NCBI GenBank assembly: GCA_009697495.1
Contig: SHUN01000077.1
Location: forward strand, 1 to 9,400
Origin: Bryobacterales bacterium
Lineage (GTDB): Bacteria; Acidobacteriota; Terriglobia; Bryobacterales; Bryobacteraceae
Length of the DNA stretch: 9,400 nucleotides
Direction: 5' to 3'
The notes beneath the pieces are model-generated. The model made no database searches, was not told where the DNA came from, and saw only the letters and a program-made list of their open reading frames with translations. The number at the start of each line of letters is the position of its first letter. The stretch's first letter is position 1. Below, one piece after another: positions 5,221 to 9,400 of the stretch. The translations under genes and the position numbers were made by a program.

Positions 5221-7248
5221 CTACGCCACTGACAGCGGATACCACCGCAACACGGCCTCCCGCAATTGCTCCGTTCTCCACGGTTTCGGCACAAAATCAT
5301 CCATCCCGCACTCCTCGCACCGCCGGCGTTCTTCGTCCAATACACTCGCCGTCATCGCAATAATTGGCGTCCGCGGCCCCGCCCCTTCCCTCCGCCGGAT
5401 CTCCTTCGTCGCGTCGTACCCATCCATCTCCGGCATTAGGCAGTCCATGAACACCATGTCAAATCCGCCCTCGCCAAACCTCGCCAACGCCTCCAATCCG
5501 TTCCCCGCCAACACGACCTCGCAGCCCAATCGCGTCAACGTCCGCTCGGCCACTTTTCGATTCACCGCGTTGTCTTCCGCCACCAGCACGCGCGGCACCC
5601 TCTGAAACGGAATCCGCTCCAGCGCCGGCCGCTTTACCGGCACCGCCGCCGGTTCCCCCGCCACTGCCAAACTCAATTCAAACCAGAAAGTCGAACCCTT
5701 TCCCTCCACGCTCCGCACGCCAATCCGCCCCCCCATCGCCAGCACCAGCAGTTTCGAAATCGCCAGTCCCAGCCCCGTCCCGCCGAACCGGCGCGTCGTT
5801 GAAGCATCGGCTTGCCGGAATCGCTCAAACACCAGTTCCGTCTTGTCCGGCGGAATGCCTAACCCGGTGTCGATCACCGACGCCCTCACCACTACCCGTT
5901 CCCCTTCCCGCCCAACTACCTCCCAACACACCCGCACACTCCCCTGCTCGGTGAACTTAATCGCATTCCCTATCAGATTCATCAAAATCTGCCGCACCCG
6001 CCCCGGATCGCCCGCCACCCAGCGCTCCCCCCTTCCAGCAGCACTTCCACATGCTTCGCCGCTGCCACACCCGCGAATCCATCCGCCACTTGCCGCGTCA
6101 CCGCCATCAGATCAAATGGCACCGCCTCCAGCGTCAGCCCCCCCGATTCAATCTTCGAAAAATCCAGGATATCGTTGAGTATCCCCATCAACGATTGCGC
6201 CGAGTTGTGAATCGATTCGCCCATGTTCCGCTGATCCGCTGTCAGCCCCGTCTCTAACAGCAGATTCGTCAACCCGATCACCCCGTTCATCAGCGTCCGG
6301 ATCTCATGGCTCATCGGCGCCAAAAATTCACTCTTCGCCCGATTGGCCCGCTCCGCCTCCAGCCGCGCCGCCCGTACTCGCCGCACTTGCCATGCCGTAA
6401 TCAACACCACAAGCAGCGCCAGCCCCATCCCCATCCACAAAAATTCCAGCCGCCGCTCCGCCTGCTTCAACTTCAACATCCAATCCGTACTCCCCAACCC
6501 CACCGCGTAATGCGACGCGATCCGGCTTAATGTTCCATCCATCGCCATTCGGTCGATCTCATCCCGAATCGCCAGCGCGTCTTTCTCAAACCCCGGTGCC
6601 GCTCCCGTCGCTATCTCCACCCGCGCATTCGGCAAAAACTCCATCGTGAACGCCGCTCCCTGGCACGCCGGGCTTCGCTGCATCGAGTGCATCACAATCG
6701 CTCGCTGATCTATGAAAACATACGACATCTCCCCCGTACACAACGCATCGAGTAGCCGCGTCCGGTCCGAATATATCTGCACCGTCGCCTTCGGCCGTGC
6801 CTTTCCTAATCATGTACCGCGGTACCGGCGAATCCGACACCCCGATCAGCTCCGTCCGCCCCGCCGGAATCGGTCCCGATGACACCAGCCCAAATAAATT
6901 CTCCGCCCACGGCCGCGTCAGGAAAAACATATCCTTCCGCTTCGGCGTCGCCGACATCGCGCCCCACAACTCCAACTCCCCCTGCGGCAGCAACTCCTCC
7001 GGCCCCAGTTTCGGATTCACCCATCTCAATCGGATCCCCAACCGCCTCGCCGCCTCATTCACCACGTCTGGCCCAAGCCCCGTCACCGTCCCATCCGCGT
7101 TCACAATCTCGAATGGCGGACCGGACCACGCTCCAATCCGCAACACACGCTCCGGCGGATGATAAATGCCCATCCGCCATGACGCCACACCCGCGGTGAC
7201 CACCAGCACTACGCCCGCCCCAATCATCACCCGGATTTTCGTCGTCAT
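5221..7248 (-). pseudogene. Hybrid sensor histidine kinase (SBP_bac_3 - HisKA - HATPase - REC), broken by two frameshifts
   Basis: Three consecutive minus-strand frames add up to one BvgS/EvgS-like kinase. Frame 1 (7248 to about 6800) holds a membrane anchor and an amino-acid-binding-type periplasmic domain starting RIGAWSGPPFEI. Frame 2 (about 6800 to 6030) completes that domain (VQIYSDRTRLLDALCTGE) and adds a second membrane segment (LEFLWMGMGLALLVVLITAW) and HisKA with the H-box SHEIRT (His codon 6306-6308). Frame 3 (about 6030 to stop 5221-5223) carries the HATPase N, G1, F and G2 boxes (NLIGNAIKF, DTGLGIP, FERFRQAD, GGTGLGL) and a receiver with Asp codon 5443-5445 (FMDCLMPEMDG) and PKPW. 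The ATG at 7246-7248 has AGGGA upstream. The first shift lies near 6795-6810, the second in a G6 run (C at 6027-6032). The H-box has Leu for the usual Pro. An intact kinase would phosphorylate its own receiver on binding a small solute. Sequencing error remains possible. Confidence 0.85.
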
Positions 7249-7286
7249 CGAACGTCCCTATGAATAGCTCTTCGGCGTAACCCCCC

Positions 7287-7315
7287 TTGACTTTAACCTT
7301 AATTTTCGAATTAAT
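7287..7315 (+). promoter_or_regulatory. Candidate sigma-70-like promoter for the cytochrome-ankyrin gene
   Basis: TTGACT (7287-7292, five of six to consensus) is followed after 17 bases by ATTAAT (7310-7315, four of six). The surrounding 7291-7330 is the most AT-rich stretch of the window. Transcription would start near 7322, about 20 bases before the ATG at 7345, with GGAG (7335-7338) in the leader. The weak -10 keeps this tentative. Confidence 0.4.
7299..7314. repeat. Perfect 6-bp inverted repeat overlapping the candidate -10
   Basis: TTAATT (7299-7304), TTCG (7305-7308) and AATTAA (7309-7314) form a perfect inverted repeat in the spacer and -10 region of the promoter upstream of 7345. Placement suggests a repressor operator. 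In RNA it would be only a weak A-U stem, and it lies upstream of the predicted start. Confidence 0.35.
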
Positions 7316-7344
7316 GAAAGCTAAACTTTTCCCTGGAGAAACCC

Positions 7345-9400
7345 ATGCGCTTCCCTCTGTCCGTACTCACCCTCTGCCTCCCCCTCGCCGCCCAGCCAAC
7401 CCTCCCCCCGGCCGCGACCGTCAAAATCGACTTCGAGAAACACGTCCTCCCCCTCCTCTCCCAAAAGTGTCACTCCTGCCACGGAGCCGACGTCCAACAG
7501 GTCGGCCTTCGCCTCGATAAACGCCAAAACGCCATGCGCGGCGGCGATTACGGCCCCGTCATGATTCCCGGCAAAAGCGCCGAAAGCAAGCTAATTAAAC
7601 GCGTCGTCAGCGGCGACGGCGGCATGCAAATGCCTCCCTCCGGCCCCCTCACGCCCGAAGAAATCTCCATCCTCCGCGCCTGGATCGACCAAGGCGTCGA
7701 CTTCCAAATGGATATCAAAGACGAAGCGCCGCCCAAGCCAATTGACCCCAAACTCGCCGCCCTCATCAATGCCATCCGCGCCAACGACACCCGCGCCGTC
7801 GAAAAAGCTCTCACCCCTTCTCTCGTCAATGCCGCCGATCCGTCTGGTTCCACTCCCCTCCATCACGCCGCCGGCTTCGGCAATCTCGTCATCATGAAGG
7901 CCCTCCTCGCCAATGGCGCCGCCGTCAACGCCAAAAATCGCCGCGCCTCCACTCCACTCCACTGGGCCATCCTCGATGAAGCTAAGGTCCGCCTCCTCCT
8001 CGACGCCGGCGCCGATAAAAACGCCCGGCAAGCCGATGGTCGCTCCCTCGTTTACCAGTCCGCCTCCATCGCCAACTCCACCAGCATCCTCCGCCTCCTG
8101 CTTGAAAAAGGAGCCGACCCCAACGCCCCCACCGCCAACGGCCAAACCCCCCTCATCAACGCCTCCGGCCGCGGTGACGTCGATGCCATGCGTCTCCTCA
8201 TCGACGCCAAAGCCAACGTCAACGCCAAAAGCGGCACCGGCGGCGACGCCCTCATGGCCGCCGCCAATAGCCGTAATCCCCGCGCCGTCGCCCTCCTCCT
8301 CGATCTCGGAGCCGACCCCAAAGCCGCCACCAAAAAGAACGAATCCGCCCTCCACAACGCCGCCACCGCCGGCGTCACCGAGTCCGTCCAACTCCTCCTC
8401 GCCAAAGGCGCCAACCCCAACCTCGCCGACGACCGCGGCTACACACCCCTCATGTACGCCGCCGCCTCCGAAGCCATGAATGCCGCCAGCGTAAAACTTC
8501 TCCTCGACCGCGGCGCCGACCCCAATTGCGCCGGCGAAGGCGAAACGCCCCGCTCCCTCGCCGCCAAACGCGGACATACTGAGGTTGCCAAACTCCTCGG
8601 CGTTTCCGCCGTCGATGCAAATACAAGCAGCCATGTTGTCGCGCCGAAGGCGGCCCGCCGCGCCGTCCCAGTCGCCGTCCAACAAGCCCTTTCTCTCCTC
8701 GAAAAGCAAAGCAATACTTTCATCCGCACCGCCGGATGCAACTCCTGCCACGCTCAGGACCTCCCCTCCGCCGCCCTCGGTCTCGCCCGTCTCCACGGCA
8801 TTCCCACCCCCCGCGAAATCCCGCAGCTCTCCCCCGCCATGAACGGCGTCACACCCGATCGCATCATGGACATGGGCGCTGTCGGCGTCGCCAGCATCGG
8901 CTGGGAAATGTTCGATCGCGGCCTGAACCGCCAACCCGCTGACGATTACACCGCCGCCACCGTTCACTACATGAAGCTCATGCAGGACCCGGCGGGCTTC
9001 TGGAAAGGCGTCGACGGCCGCCGCCCCCCCATGAACGCCGGTACCATGCAAGCCACCGCTCTGGCCCTCTATACGCTGAAAACGTTCACCCCGTCCGCCG
9101 GCAAAGCCGACACCGCCGCCCGCCTCGCCCGCGCCGCCGCCTGGCTCCAAAAGGCCACGCCCCAAACCACCCAGGATCGCGCGTTCCATCTTCTCGCCCT
9201 CCAGTATTCCGATGCCTCCCGCGACGCCATTTCCAGCGCCGCCGCCGCTCTCGCCGCCACCCAGCGCCCCGAAGGCGGCTGGAGCCAGCACCCCGCCATG
9301 GGTGTCGACGCCTACGCCACCGGCCAAGCCCTCTACGCCCTGCAAGCCGCCGGCAAAATGCCAGTCTCCGCCCCCGTGTACAAGAAGGGCGTCGACTTCC
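7345..9400 (+). CDS. Secreted multidomain protein: cytochrome c (PSCyt1-like) - ankyrin repeats - second CxxCH - cyclase-like toroid (3' end outside window)
   Basis: A single frame runs from ATG 7345 to the edge without a stop (685 codons visible); GGAG six bases upstream supports the start. Residues 1-17 (MRFPLSVLTLCLPLAAQ) look like a signal peptide. Residues about 28-120 match planctomycete-type cytochrome c domains: C42-H-S-C45-H46 for haem attachment, MIPGKSAES, a probable distal ligand Met96 in MQMPP, and a closing AWIDQGVDF helix. About 136-425 are ankyrin repeats, roughly eight, each ending like LLLDAGADPN. A second haem motif, C465-N-S-C468-H469, follows after a linker. Residues about 535-685 contain paired helices with GFWKGVDGRRPP (551-562) and QRPEGGW (640-646), resembling squalene-hopene-cyclase/prenyltransferase repeats. 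The protein is expected in the periplasm with covalent haem. The domains point to electron transfer combined with protein binding; the substrate is unknown and the C-terminus is not visible. It is divergent from the broken kinase. Confidence 0.9.
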   Translation, partial: MRFPLSVLTLCLPLAAQPTLPPAATVKIDFEKHVLPLLSQKCHSCHGADVQQVGLRLDKRQNAMRGGDYGPVMIPGKSAESKLIKRVVSGDGGMQMPPSGPLTPEEISILRAWIDQGVDFQMDIKDEAPPKPIDPKLAALINAIRANDTRAVEKALTPSLVNAADPSGSTPLHHAAGFGNLVIMKALLANGAAVNAKNRRASTPLHWAILDEAKVRLLLDAGADKNARQADGRSLVYQSASIANSTSILRLLLEKGADPNAPTANGQTPLINASGRGDVDAMRLLIDAKANVNAKSGTGGDALMAAANSRNPRAVALLLDLGADPKAATKKNESALHNAATAGVTESVQLLLAKGANPNLADDRGYTPLMYAAASEAMNAASVKLLLDRGADPNCAGEGETPRSLAAKRGHTEVAKLLGVSAVDANTSSHVVAPKAARRAVPVAVQQALSLLEKQSNTFIRTAGCNSCHAQDLPSAALGLARLHGIPTPREIPQLSPAMNGVTPDRIMDMGAVGVASIGWEMFDRGLNRQPADDYTAATVHYMKLMQDPAGFWKGVDGRRPPMNAGTMQATALALYTLKTFTPSAGKADTAARLARAAAWLQKATPQTTQDRAFHLLALQYSDASRDAISSAAAALAATQRPEGGWSQHPAMGVDAYATGQALYALQAAGKMPVSAPVYKKGVDF

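Noticed and set aside
4431..5345. Minus-strand open frame covering the hydrolase remnants and the kinase 3' end
   Set aside because: No recognisable domain, and the plus strand carries GH29 and SGNH motifs. The open frame is explained by composition.
5221..7248. Programmed ribosomal frameshifting joining the three kinase frames
   Set aside because: Two shifts in one gene would be needed, one of them without any slippery sequence, and family members are normally encoded in a single frame. Decay, phase variation or sequence error is simpler.
7591..9345. Minus-strand open frame of 584 codons antisense to the cytochrome-ankyrin gene
   Set aside because: Very Gly-rich repetitive translation mirroring the ankyrin repeats on the other strand. 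The plus frame has haem motifs, ankyrin repeats and a ribosome binding site.

Overview
The window is GC-rich, densely coding DNA and most resembles an Acidobacteriota genome of the Bryobacter/Solibacter type. The reasons are a secreted DinB-like protein, an FHA-GAF-PP2C phosphatase, and a planctomycete-type cytochrome c domain fused to ankyrin repeats and a cyclase-like toroid. This placement is inferred from gene content, not from a marker gene. No rRNA, tRNA, CRISPR array or insertion sequence was seen, and no gene-free stretch reaches 300 bases.

Layout. On the minus strand, 1-622 holds the start of a GNAT acetyltransferase (cut by the window edge) preceded by a small STAS anti-anti-sigma factor. 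A 94-bp divergent region separates it from a plus-strand FHA-GAF-PP2C phosphatase (717-2387). These two look like halves of a partner-switching module, in which the phosphatase reactivates the STAS protein; no RsbW-type kinase is in the window. A short convergent gap with a 16-bp tandem repeat (2388-2504) leads to an exported DinB-like protein on the minus strand (2505-3113). Divergent from it is a REC/HD-GYP response regulator (3203-4402), a likely c-di-GMP phosphodiesterase.

The stretch 4407-7248 looks degraded. Four bases after the regulator begins a GH29 alpha-L-fucosidase that runs for about a third of its normal length. It then passes into unrecognised sequence and a remnant of a rhamnogalacturonan-acetylesterase-like SGNH hydrolase, interrupted by TGA at an expected tryptophan. 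A nested hairpin follows. Then, on the minus strand, comes a BvgS/EvgS-like hybrid histidine kinase broken by two frameshifts, one in a run of six G. Sequencing error could explain the frameshifts, but degraded genes sit on both sides of the hairpin.

The right end (7345 to the edge, open at 3') is a long plus-strand gene with no stop in the window: signal peptide, cytochrome c domain, eight or so ankyrin repeats, a second CxxCH haem site and a squalene-cyclase-like repeat region. It is the most unusual protein here.

A compositional trend covers everything: the plus strand is C-rich whichever strand is coding. Plus-strand genes favour C-ending codons and minus-strand genes G-ending ones, consistent with replication-linked strand asymmetry.
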